From the NCBI RefSeq assembly GCF_900109175.1, contig NZ_FNZE01000016.1, positions 42,421 through 106,420 of the forward strand: 64,000 nucleotides of DNA, given 5' to 3'. How positions within the stretch are numbered: position 1 is the stretch's first letter; each line of letters opens with the position of its first letter. Position numbers and translations under genes: made by a program. This document shows, one piece after another, positions 1-7,144 of the stretch. Below the pieces are notes generated by a model. It was not told the DNA's origin, ran no database searches, and saw only the letters and a list, made by a program, of their open reading frames with translations. The stretch is from Pseudomonas linyingensis. Lineage in GTDB: Bacteria; Pseudomonadota; Gammaproteobacteria; Pseudomonadales; Pseudomonadaceae.

Positions 1-886
1 TCGCGGTGAAGGGCTCCGCCGCCCAGTCCTGGATGAAGTCCTCGATGGGGGTGGTGGCCTGTTCGCCGAACAGGTGCGTCAGCTGCGCGCGGCACCGCGC
101 CTTCAGCTCTGCATCGGCCAGCGTGCGCCGGTGCATCGCTCCGATAGCGAAGAAGCCGAACAGCGCTGCGCCCTCGGTGTTGCAGGCGTCATGTATTTCG
201 CCCAGGGGACCGATGCTGCTGAAGGCATTCCCCGCGAGTCCTTGATCGCGCCAGAACGGGCGAGCGTAGCGGGCCACGTACTTGGCGTGCGCAGCCATCC
301 AGGTCGGCACCGCGGCGAGTCGCTGTCGCTCGGACTCCCGCAGATCGGGATTGAAAACGATCCGGCTGAGCACGCGTGGAGGTACAGCCAGCCACAGCTG
401 GCTGTAGTTCGCTTCCAGCGTATGGCGCCTTGGCTGCAGCAGGGCCAGCTGGACGCGTTCGCCGTCCAGGCGCGCGGCGGTCAGTTCGCTGTCCAGATGC
501 AGCTGCCCTGGGGGCAGCAGGGCGGCCAACGCGTCTGTCAATCGTGCGCTGCCGCCTTCGATGCGCATGGCCAGGTTGCCTGACCGATAGCCGACGCGAC
601 GCATCACCCCGATCGGCCAGCGCTCCACCAGCGTCTCCCCGGTTTCGTACTGCTCGAAGGTGGCGATGTCCAGCCCGGCGAGCAGCGCCTGGATCCGCGG
701 CTGGAAATCGGGCCAGAACCAGGTGGGGCCCAGGTCGAAACTACCGCTCGCGGTCGACAGGATGCGCCCTCCCAGGCGGCTTCGTGCCTCGAACAGATCG
801 AAGGCAATGCCGGCCTGGTGCAGACGGAAGGCGGCATAGAGCCCCGCCAATCCGCCGCCGACGATGGCGATCTTTTGGGTAGACAT
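1..886 (-). CDS. FAD-dependent amine oxidase family protein (3' end outside window)
   Basis: This is a flavin-containing oxidoreductase of the monoamine oxidase family. Its N-terminus has the dinucleotide-binding motif GGGLAGLYAA near residues 10-19, followed by a second FAD motif ARSRLGGRI near residue 35 and the segment GPTWFW typical of these oxidases. About 295 residues are visible and the reading frame stays open to the left edge, so the C-terminal FAD-contacting part is missing from the window. The start ATG at 886 directly precedes the FAD fold. It is probably the third gene of a leftward operon after the SDR and the CMD-like gene, although a 24-bp palindrome lies before it. The substrate cannot be read from the sequence. 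Confidence 0.8.
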   Translation of the reverse strand, partial: MSTQKIAIVGGGLAGLYAAFRLHQAGIAFDLFEARSRLGGRILSTASGSFDLGPTWFWPDFQPRIQALLAGLDIATFEQYETGETLVERWPIGVMRRVGYRSGNLAMRIEGGSARLTDALAALLPPGQLHLDSELTAARLDGERVQLALLQPRRHTLEANYSQLWLAVPPRVLSRIVFNPDLRESERQRLAAVPTWMAAHAKYVARYARPFWRDQGLAGNAFSSIGPLGEIHDACNTEGAALFGFFAIGAMHRRTLADAELKARCRAQLTHLFGEQATTPIEDFIQDWAAEPFTA

Positions 887-910
887 GGATGGGACCCGCT
901 AGACGATGAG

Positions 911-934
911 CCGGGCGCCCCATGGGGCGCCCGG
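911..934. terminator. Perfect 24-bp palindrome between two leftward genes
   Basis: The segment equals its own reverse complement: arm CCGGGCGCCCCA, then TGGGGCGCCCGG. It sits between the CMD-like gene and the amine oxidase gene. There is no clear T-run on the minus strand, so it may be a weak terminator, an attenuator or a mRNA-stabilising hairpin. Confidence 0.45.
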
Positions 935-940
935 TCTGTT

Positions 941-1276
941 TCAGGCCTGGTCGAATGCCGAGACGGCGTCGAAGACCCGGGCGCTATAGGTCAGCGCGGC
1001 GCCGGCGTTCAGCGCAATGGCCACGCCGAGCGCTTCGGCGATTTCCTCGCGGGTGGCACCGTGCTTCAACGCGGCCTGGCTATGGACGGAGATGCAGCCG
1101 TCACAACGGGTGGTGACCGCCACCGCGAGCGCAATCAGCTCATGGATTTTCGGCTCCAGGTGCCTGGCCGGTGCGCTGCCGATCGTGTTCAGGCCGCGCA
1201 TGGTTTCCGGGGCGAGCTCGGCGAACTCGCCGACGCGGCCCATCAGGCTGGTGAAGTATTGGTTCCAGTTCTTCAT
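941..1276 (-). CDS. Carboxymuconolactone decarboxylase family protein (AhpD-like)
   Basis: This is a 111-residue single-domain protein of the CMD/AhpD fold. The sequence has the family core around residues 45-70 (ELIALAVAVTTRCDGCISVH) with a CxxC pair (CDGC) and a nearby histidine, the arrangement of AhpD-type peroxidase or thiol-disulfide proteins. The start ATG at 1276 has an AGGAGA ribosome site about 8 nt upstream. It lies 14 bp downstream of the SDR gene in the same direction and is therefore co-transcribed with it. The partner or substrate is unknown; the family includes both decarboxylases and alkylhydroperoxidase-like proteins, and the CxxC makes the latter chemistry more likely. Confidence 0.85.
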   Translation of the reverse strand: MKNWNQYFTSLMGRVGEFAELAPETMRGLNTIGSAPARHLEPKIHELIALAVAVTTRCDGCISVHSQAALKHGATREEIAEALGVAIALNAGAALTYSARVFDAVSAFDQA

Positions 1277-1290
1277 CTTGCGGTCTCCTC

Positions 1291-2064
1291 TCAGCTGCGG
1301 CCGGCGGTGACGCCGCCATCGACCGGCAGCACCGTGCCGGTGATCCACGAGGCCTCGTCCGAGGCGAAGAACAGAATCGCTTCGGCCACATCGGCCGGCT
1401 GGCCGTTGCGCCCCAGCGGGTGGAAGGCGTTGAAGGTGGGCAGCACCTCCTTGACCTGATCGGCGTCCATGAAGGTGCCGTAGACCGGGGTTTCGACCAC
1501 CGCCGGGGCAACGGTATTGATGCGGATGTTCGAGCTCGCCAGTTCGATGGCCAGGTTGCGGGTCAGGGCGTGCACGCCCGCGTTGGCCGCGGAATAGGCA
1601 GCCGAGGGCGTGGCGCCGATGGCCTGGATCGCCCACAGAGAACCGGTCTGCACGATGACGCCGCCACCCCGTTGCAGCATGGCCTTGGCCGCGGCCTGGG
1701 CCATGAAGAACTTGCCCTTGAGGATGGTGTCGAGGAACCAGTCGTACTCCTCCGGGTTCACTTCCAGGAAGGGCTTCGGACTGAACACGCCGGCGTTATT
1801 GACCAGGATGTCCACGCCGCCGAACTCGCGGATCGCGAGAGCCACCAGCGCCTGGGCGGTGGCTGGCAGCGCGATGTCGCCGGCCAGGGTGCGCACATGC
1901 GTGCCGCTGGGGTCGATTTCGCGCGCGGCCCGGGCCAGCTTGTCGGCATCACGCCCGCCGATGACCACGGACGCTCCGGCGGCCACCAGTCGCAGGGCAA
2001 CCTCTTTGCCAATCCCCGAACCACCGCCGGTGATGATGGCGACCTTGTTAGAAAAACTTTTCAT
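1291..2064 (-). CDS. SDR family oxidoreductase with YxxxN active site
   Basis: This is a 257-residue classical short-chain dehydrogenase. The cofactor motif TGGGSGIG is at residues 12-19, NNAG lies near residue 89, and the active-site Ser is in QTGSLW. The catalytic Tyr is Y157, but the residue four positions on, normally Lys, is Asn161 (YSAAN; codon AAC at 1582-1584). The C-terminal DGG motif of the family is present. It is the first gene of a leftward operon with the CMD-like protein and the amine oxidase, and is divergent from the LysR gene. It is probably an NAD(P)-dependent oxidoreductase of unknown substrate; the Asn may mark a subfamily rather than a defect. Confidence 0.85.
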   Translation of the reverse strand: MKSFSNKVAIITGGGSGIGKEVALRLVAAGASVVIGGRDADKLARAAREIDPSGTHVRTLAGDIALPATAQALVALAIREFGGVDILVNNAGVFSPKPFLEVNPEEYDWFLDTILKGKFFMAQAAAKAMLQRGGGVIVQTGSLWAIQAIGATPSAAYSAANAGVHALTRNLAIELASSNIRINTVAPAVVETPVYGTFMDADQVKEVLPTFNAFHPLGRNGQPADVAEAILFFASDEASWITGTVLPVDGGVTAGRS

Positions 2065-2130
2065 TAGGCGACTCCTCAGTCAAGCTGGTCGGAACGTGGT
2101 GTCAGTTTGGCAAGACTTCCTGATAGTCCG

Positions 2131-2143
2131 GATACGCTGTATC
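2131..2143. promoter_or_regulatory. Candidate LysR operator, GATAC-N3-GTATC
   Basis: A perfect 5-bp inverted repeat separated by 3 bp lies between the divergent SDR and LysR genes, about 67 bp from the SDR start and 98 bp from the LysR start. LysR-type regulators commonly bind such dyads in the shared promoter region. The assignment is by position and symmetry only. Confidence 0.4.
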
Positions 2144-2228
2144 TTCGCTGTGTCGTAGCGCTTGCCTGGGATGCATTGTCGGTTTGTTGGCGCCTCCTCA
2201 CAACGCACGAGTTCTTGTCATTCAGCAA

Positions 2229-2239
2229 AGAAAATCTTT
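2229..2239 (+). repeat. AGAAAATCTTT motif, copy 1
   Basis: This AT-rich 11-mer lies 3 bp before the LysR ATG, where a ribosome site would be expected. Two more exact copies lie at 4741-4751 and, inverted, at 4837-4847, so the three copies bracket this gene cluster. Confidence 0.5.
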
Positions 2240-2241
2240 AT

Positions 2242-3174
2242 ATGACGACGCCCGCCTATCTCAATGCACTACGCGCTTTCGAAGCCGCCGCCAGGCACCG
2301 GAGCTTTTCTGCCGCCGCCGCCGAACTGAACGTCACGCCGGCTGCGGTGGGGCAGCAGGTACGCAACCTGGAGTCTTGGCTGGGCATCGCGCTGTTCGCG
2401 CGGGCGGGCAGCGGCTCGGCACGCCTGGTACTCACGGAGGCGGCGCGTGCGGCGCTGCCGGACATCCGCGAGGGGTTCGAGCGGCTGTCGGTGGGGCTGA
2501 GCCGACTGAAGGACGCCAGCGTGCATGCCGGGCTGACCATTACGGTGAGCCCGGCCTTCGCCGCGAAGTGGCTGCTGCCGCGCATCGAGCGCTTCCAGCA
2601 GGCCTACCCCGACTTGGACGTGCTGCTGGATACCAACGCGCGCTCGGTGGACTTCCTGGCCGAGCGCATCGACGTGGGGGTTCGCTACGGTGCCGGCAAA
2701 TGGCCGGGACTCACCGCCATGCCTCTGATGGACGAGGTCATCTTCCCGGTGTGCTCACCGCACTTCCCGCTGCTGGTCGACGGCCGGCTGCCGGCCGATG
2801 CGTTGGAGCGCTGTCCCCTGATCCATGACCTGTCCATGGGCAGCGACCCGGACTACCCGACCTGGCGGATGTGGCTGGATGCGGCGGGGCACCCGCAGAT
2901 CAAGGCCGACCACGGTTTGCGTATCAACAACTCGGCGGCGGTATTGCAGGCGGCGATCGACGGCCAGGGCCTGGCCCTGGCGCGCAGCGTGATGGTGAAG
3001 GACGACCTCGAGGCCGGGCGCCTGATCCGGCCTTTTGCCGACAAGGGGCTGGATTGTCCGCTGACCCAGGCCTACTACGTTGTCTATCGCCCCGAGTGTG
3101 GCGAGCTGGCCAAGGTGCAGGCCTTCCGCGACTGGTTGCTCGGCGAGGCCGGCAAGCCCGGGTCAGAAGCCTAG
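2242..3174 (+). CDS. LysR family transcriptional regulator (GcvA-like)
   Basis: This is a 310-residue LysR-type regulator. The winged helix-turn-helix occupies residues 1-60 (LNALRAFEAAARHRSFSAAA, then LNVTPAAVGQQVRNLE), and an effector-binding domain starts near residue 90 (GLTITVSPAFAAKWLLPRI) with the RIDVGVRYG segment typical of the GcvA group. I chose ATG 2242 because the HTH begins a few residues later; an open frame extends further upstream from 2107 but codes for nothing family-like. No good Shine-Dalgarno is visible. It is divergent from the SDR operon, the usual arrangement for a LysR protein and its target, and it overlaps the cupin gene end by 12 bp in convergent orientation. Confidence 0.88.
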   Translation: MTTPAYLNALRAFEAAARHRSFSAAAAELNVTPAAVGQQVRNLESWLGIALFARAGSGSARLVLTEAARAALPDIREGFERLSVGLSRLKDASVHAGLTITVSPAFAAKWLLPRIERFQQAYPDLDVLLDTNARSVDFLAERIDVGVRYGAGKWPGLTAMPLMDEVIFPVCSPHFPLLVDGRLPADALERCPLIHDLSMGSDPDYPTWRMWLDAAGHPQIKADHGLRINNSAAVLQAAIDGQGLALARSVMVKDDLEAGRLIRPFADKGLDCPLTQAYYVVYRPECGELAKVQAFRDWLLGEAGKPGSEA

Positions 3175-3804
3175 ATCCGGTGCGGCGTCCTTGATCCACA
3201 GGCGGGCGCCCTGCGTGCCGGCCTGAATCTCCAGGGCAGTGCCCGCCGGCACGCGCATCCAGCTCAGAGGCCCCAGGACGGCATCGTTGCCCGTGAGCTC
3301 GCCTTGCAGGAGCAGCAGCTCCAGCCCACGCGAGTTGGCCAGCCGGATACCGGCGCCGGGCGGCAGATCTTCCAGCCAGACGCGTTCATGCTCGCTTGCG
3401 AACAGCAGCTGGTTGCCCTGGGCGTTCAGGGGCACGACGCAGCGCTGCTGGTCCTGGCGGTGAAACTGGCGCAGGCGCACGAAGATCATGCAGCCCTCGC
3501 CGGAGCCTGGAGCGTGCCGGCTGCCCGGTGGATTGCGCACATAGCTGCCGGCGGGGTAGCGGCCATGCTCGTCCTCGAACACGCCCTCCAGCACCAGAAA
3601 CTCCTCGCCACCCGCATGAGAGTGCGCACTGAAGTGGCTCCCCGGTGCATAGCGCACCAGGGTGGTGGCGCGCGCCTGTTCGCCGCCGACGCGGTACAGG
3701 GGACGCCTGTCGACCCCGGCCTGAGGGCTGGGAATCCAGGGCAGGCGGGCGCCGTGTATCACGGCAGGCATTGCTGGATCGGCATTCAGGCGTTCCGGAA
3801 TCAC
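3163..3804 (-). CDS. ChrR-like double-cupin protein
   Basis: This is a 213-residue protein with a cupin core resembling the C-terminal domain of ChrR anti-sigma factors. The metal-site motif HSHAGGEEFLVLEG lies near residues 60-75, followed by the second cupin motif with G..YVRNPPGSRH. A second, degenerate cupin-like half follows without evident metal ligands. It lacks the N-terminal zinc anti-sigma domain of true ChrR. The start is GTG at 3804, overlapping the stop of the upstream SDR by 4 nt (GTGA), so the two proteins are translationally coupled. The role is unknown; a small-molecule dioxygenase, isomerase or sensor is possible. Confidence 0.75.
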   Translation of the reverse strand: MIPERLNADPAMPAVIHGARLPWIPSPQAGVDRRPLYRVGGEQARATTLVRYAPGSHFSAHSHAGGEEFLVLEGVFEDEHGRYPAGSYVRNPPGSRHAPGSGEGCMIFVRLRQFHRQDQQRCVVPLNAQGNQLLFASEHERVWLEDLPPGAGIRLANSRGLELLLLQGELTGNDAVLGPLSWMRVPAGTALEIQAGTQGARLWIKDAAPDLGF

Positions 3805-4544
3805 AGCTCTGCCCGCCCGCCGTCCACCACGATTTCTGCCCCGAGCATGTAGCTGGACGCATCGCTGGCGAGGAACAGCACGGCGGCGGCGATCTCCTCC
3901 GCGCGTCCCATGCGCCCGATGGGCGCCTGTGCGCCGACCCGGGCTGCATAGGCGCGGTAGTCCTCGTCGCTCTGCCCCGGCTGATGGTGGATCGGTGTTT
4001 CGATCGTCCCGGGACTGACCGCATTCACCCGGATGCCGCGCTCCAGCAGTTCGGCAGACAGGGTGCGCGCGAAGGAGCGCACGGCCGCCTTCGAGGCGGA
4101 CAGCAGCGCCCGGCCGGGGGCGCCGACTTGGTTCAGCCAGGAGGTGTTGAGAATGATCGAACTACCGGAGCGCATGATCGGCTCCACGGCCTGCAGCGAG
4201 AAGAACAGTCCCTTCACGTTGATATCCATCAGGCCGTCGTACTGGGCTTCAGTGGTGCTGGCCAGCGGTGTGCCATAGGCCACGCCGGCGTTGGCGAAGA
4301 AGATATCCAGGCCGCCGAACGCCTGCTGCACGGTGTGGGCCATGTGCTGCAGATCGTCCCGGGAGCGCACATCGGCGACCAGCGTCAGCACGTCGGGGCC
4401 GAGCGCCTTGCGCGCCTCTTCGAGTTTCGCGACGTCGCGCCCGCTGATGGCGACACGCGCTCCGTTGTCGCGCAACAGTTTTGCCGTGGCTAGGCCGATA
4501 CCGGAGTTGCCGCCGGTGATCAGCGCTGCCTTGCCCTTGAGCAT
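3801..4544 (-). CDS. SDR family oxidoreductase with LxxxK active site
   Basis: This is a 247-residue short-chain dehydrogenase with TGGNSGIG near residues 10-17, NAGVAYG near residue 83, and a C-terminal VDGG. The catalytic Tyr is replaced: the motif reads L148-SAS-K152 (CTG codon at 4101-4103), while the Lys is kept. I chose ATG 4544 because AGGAGAAATTCAC precedes it and the Rossmann strand follows at once; an upstream in-frame extension to 4613 has no support. It is coupled to the cupin gene by a 4-nt overlap. The missing Tyr argues for altered chemistry or a non-enzymatic role, though relatives with Leu here may form a natural subfamily. Confidence 0.85.
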   Translation of the reverse strand: MLKGKAALITGGNSGIGLATAKLLRDNGARVAISGRDVAKLEEARKALGPDVLTLVADVRSRDDLQHMAHTVQQAFGGLDIFFANAGVAYGTPLASTTEAQYDGLMDINVKGLFFSLQAVEPIMRSGSSIILNTSWLNQVGAPGRALLSASKAAVRSFARTLSAELLERGIRVNAVSPGTIETPIHHQPGQSDEDYRAYAARVGAQAPIGRMGRAEEIAAAVLFLASDASSYMLGAEIVVDGGRAEL

Positions 4545-4867
4545 GTGAATTTCTCCTGCGGCGGAGGAGGGTCGGATCTCCAGCCCTACGCCCAATTCAT
4601 GAAGTCGAGCCATGCGCTCACGACCTGCGCGAGACGCACAGGAGACGTATCGGCCCCGACTGCCTGTTACACCTGGAATCGGCGTAATGATCAGGAACAG
4701 AGAGACATTCGGCGACAGAATTAATCTTTCGAATCTGGATAGAAAATCTTTGTTGTTTGGCCGTTGCTGCGATTGAAGAATCGACCTTGCTCCTCGAGAA
4801 ATCTGGCTATTGCTATGCGCTGGATTCTAGAGGCGAAAAGATTTTCTACTGGAGGCGCAGGGCGTGG
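4545..4867. other. 323-bp divergent intergenic region
   Basis: This is the region between the leftward SDR-cupin pair and the rightward EamA gene. Its middle (about 4700-4850) is AT-rich compared with the neighbours and contains two AGAAAATCTTT motifs in opposite orientation. No convincing gene is seen, although the EamA frame is open back to 4757. Confidence 0.6.
4741..4847. repeat. AGAAAATCTTT motif copies 2 and 3, inverted pair
   Basis: Copy 2 is at 4741-4751 on the plus strand and copy 3 at 4837-4847 on the minus strand (plus reads AAAGATTTTCT). They are 85 bp apart in the promoter region of the EamA gene and match copy 1 before the LysR gene exactly. Confidence 0.5.
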
Positions 4868-5848
4868 ATGAGTGACGAAACGACGCATGCGGTGGCTGGA
4901 GCGGGGCGGGCGGGCTGGCTCCTGCCCGCAATCTTGAGCCTGCTGGCCTTTGCCGCGAACTCGATCTTCTGCCGTCTGGCGCTGATGCATGGCGACATCG
5001 ATCCGGAGTCCTTCACTGCGCTGCGATTGTTCAGTGGAGGGGTGTTCCTGCTCTGCCTGGCCAGACTGCGTACCCCGTCCCAGGCCATCGGCGGTAGCTG
5101 GAAGGGCAGCCTGTCACTCTTCATCTACGCGTACCTGTTTTCCATCGCCTACGTGGAGCTTGGCGCGGGTGTCGGGGCACTCATACTGTTCGGTGCTGTG
5201 CAGGTCACCATGTTCCTGTGCGGCTGGCTCAGGGGCGAGCGCTTTCAGCCGAGGGTCATGTTCGGGATGCTGGCCGCCTTCGCTGGACTGCTCGCTCTCC
5301 TCCTGCCGGGGGCCGATGCCCCTCCGCTGGACAGTGCGCTGATCATGGTCGCTTCGGGAGCCGCCTGGGGCGTGTACTCGCTGATCGGCAAGGGCTCTGC
5401 CAATCCCCTGGCGGACACTGCTGGCAACTTCCTGCGTAGCCTCCCGCTGCCGCTCCTGCCGCTCCTGATCGTCATCGTGCACGGAGGCCTGCATATCAGC
5501 CCGGCGGGCGTGCTGTATGCGTTGGGCTCAGGGGTGCTCGCCTCGGGGGTCGGTTACGCCATCTGGTACCAGGTGGTCAGACAGATCAGCTCGCATCAGG
5601 CGGCCACGCTCCAGCTCAGCGTACCGGTCATCGCCTCTCTCGTCGGCGTTCTCCTGCTCGGCGAGCCCATCTCCCTGCGGCTCACGCTCATCTCGATCAT
5701 CGTGCTGGCTGGCGTCGGTGTGGCTCTCATGCCGGCTCGATCGCGCTTGCCAAGCAGCGACAAGGGGGATGCTATAGCAGGCGGCGGAAAAATCTTGCGT
5801 TCACCCCTGGGTAATCGTGGCAAAGACTGCTCGGCGCACCGACGCTGA
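4868..5848 (+). CDS. EamA/DMT family transporter
   Basis: This is a 326-residue inner-membrane protein of the drug/metabolite transporter superfamily. About ten hydrophobic segments run from residue 18 to 305, and the two EamA halves are recognisable: the first half has SLLAFAANSIFCRLAL and FTALRLFSGG, the second half begins near residue 160 (ALIMVASGAAWGVYSLIGKG). The start ATG at 4868 is preceded by GGAGG 12 nt upstream; an earlier in-frame start near 4757 would add a charged leader without homology. Members export amino acids or other metabolites. Neighbourhood to the SDR/oxidase cluster suggests a related substrate, which is inference. Confidence 0.85.
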   Translation: MSDETTHAVAGAGRAGWLLPAILSLLAFAANSIFCRLALMHGDIDPESFTALRLFSGGVFLLCLARLRTPSQAIGGSWKGSLSLFIYAYLFSIAYVELGAGVGALILFGAVQVTMFLCGWLRGERFQPRVMFGMLAAFAGLLALLLPGADAPPLDSALIMVASGAAWGVYSLIGKGSANPLADTAGNFLRSLPLPLLPLLIVIVHGGLHISPAGVLYALGSGVLASGVGYAIWYQVVRQISSHQAATLQLSVPVIASLVGVLLLGEPISLRLTLISIIVLAGVGVALMPARSRLPSSDKGDAIAGGGKILRSPLGNRGKDCSAHRR

Positions 5849-5868
5849 GCGACGCATACGTGGTGTAT

Positions 5869-5916
5869 ACCCTATCCAGACAGGCCGGAACCCGACCCCG
5901 AGCGTCTGGATAGGGT
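5869..5916. repeat. 13-bp perfect inverted repeat after the EamA gene
   Basis: The arms ACCCTATCCAGAC (5869-5881) and GTCTGGATAGGGT (5904-5916) are perfect and separated by 22 bp. A second hairpin, GATGCGCGG and CCGCGCATC at 5973-5996, follows in the same 216-bp gap. They could form a terminator for the EamA gene or be a small repetitive element. No T-run follows. Confidence 0.6.
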
Positions 5917-6064
5917 CCACCTTCTGCATTGTTCGACACCTTTCTGACAATGCCATAGAGGCCAGCCATACAGATGCGCGGCGGTATCCGCGCATCGGCC
6001 AGCCCGGTGCAGGCGACTGAAAAGCCGCTGGATGACACGCTACTTCAAGCAACAACGGGAAGGT

Positions 6065-6445
6065 TCAGGCCACCTGTTTCTGCCGCGAGCCAATCAGCTG
6101 GGTCAGCCCCTGGAACCAGATCACCAGCGCCGGGTTGCCGCTGATCTGGATGTCCTTGTTCTGGATGCCCTGCATGAAGGCCAGTTGCTTGTTCGCCGCG
6201 GCGAGGGTGGCGAAGCCGTAGGAGGCGTTGCGGAAGGTGATGCTGAACGCCGGTTGCGCCACCGTGCCGGCGGCGCTGCGGATGCGCTGGTCCTTGACGA
6301 TGAAGTGGCGGGCGATCTTGCCGTCGCGGGTCTGCAGCTGGAACACCAGGTCGCGGTCGACCAGTTGTTCGCGGAATTCGGGGTTGCTGCGGCTGGCGCC
6401 CGCCAGCAGGCGGCCCAGCAACCAGAGCAGGAGACGGAATTTCAC
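6065..6445 (-). CDS. SCP2-like sterol-binding domain protein
   Basis: This is a small 126-residue protein with a hydrophobic N-terminus (LLLWLLGRLLAG) and a body resembling the SCP2 lipid-binding fold: a strand-rich part with LVFQLQTRDGKIARHF, then the helical end with LAFMQGIQNKDIQISGNPALVIW, in which the GN and Q residues match SCP2-type sterol carrier domains. The start is GTG at 6445 with GAGGTG upstream; the frame is open further to 6496 without family similarity. Similar small proteins occur across Pseudomonas. A lipid- or quinone-related role is possible, but the function is not known. Confidence 0.65.
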   Translation of the reverse strand: MKFRLLLWLLGRLLAGASRSNPEFREQLVDRDLVFQLQTRDGKIARHFIVKDQRIRSAAGTVAQPAFSITFRNASYGFATLAAANKQLAFMQGIQNKDIQISGNPALVIWFQGLTQLIGSRQKQVA

Positions 6446-6563
6446 GGCGACACCTCGCGAGTCTGGCAGGAGAGCCCGAAGTCTAGCGCGTCGCACGTCC
6501 GGTGGAAGCTGCCTGCGCCACGAATCGGCAAGCGCCCGGGCGGCTGTCTGGCGGTGACGCGAG

Positions 6564-6587
6564 CCCCGGAGCCGTGCGGCTCCGGGG
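6564..6587 (-). terminator. Hairpin after the HU gene
   Basis: The arms CCCCGGAGCC and GGCTCCGGGG with a 4-nt loop lie 9 bp beyond the HU stop codon. The stem is GC-rich and lacks a U-run, so termination efficiency is uncertain. Confidence 0.6.
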
Positions 6588-6595
6588 TCGCCGGC

Positions 6596-6868
6596 TCAGT
6601 TGACGGCGTCCTTCAGCGCCTTGCCCGGCTTGAAGGACACGGTGTTGCTGGCGCGGATCTTGACCGGCTCGCCGGTCTGCGGGTTCTTGCCCATGCGCGC
6701 ACCGCGATGGCGCTGCAGGAAGGTGCCGAACCCGACCAGGGTGACGCTGTCCTGCTGGTTCAGAGCGGTGGTGATCTGTTCGAGCATCGCGTTGAGCACG
6801 CGGTTGGCCTGCTCCTTGCTGAGGTCGGCTTTTTCCGCGACGACGGCGGCGAGTTCCGGTTTACGCAT
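6596..6868 (-). CDS. HU family DNA-binding protein
   Basis: This is a 90-residue nucleoid protein. It has the HU N-terminal helices (MRKPELAAVVAEKADLSKEQ) and the signature GFGTFLQRHRGARMGKNPQTGE near residues 46-67, which forms the DNA-binding arm, followed by the C-terminal strand and KPGKALKDAVN. The length matches HU exactly. ATG 6868 is preceded by AAGAGGCATGT. It binds and bends DNA as a dimer. In Pseudomonas an HU gene also lies near the ubiC region, so this looks like ancestral gene order. It is divergent from ubiC with 276 bp between them. Confidence 0.93.
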   Translation of the reverse strand: MRKPELAAVVAEKADLSKEQANRVLNAMLEQITTALNQQDSVTLVGFGTFLQRHRGARMGKNPQTGEPVKIRASNTVSFKPGKALKDAVN

Positions 6869-7144
6869 ACATGCCTCTTGAGTTTGTTCTTGTTGTCGAG
6901 ATGCAGCCTGGCCGACGAGCTTCCCGCTCGCCGGAGCCGAACCAGCGCCGTACGGCAACGGGGGAAACCCGCCGGACAGGCTCTGGCATGCGGCTGACCG
7001 CTGAAGAATGGCACGCCCTCCCCGACCACGCCAGCCCTTGTGGCCGCCACGGCCTCAGCCAATGGTCGCAGGCGGCCGGCGCGCCCAGGCGGGTCCGCGC
7101 GGCATGCTAGACTCGCCGCTGGTTTTCCGCTGCCGTGTTCCGCC

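Noticed and set aside
5772..6055. Small open frames of 60-90 residues around the inverted repeats
   Set aside because: They overlap on both strands, have no ribosome site or family similarity, and follow from repeat structure.
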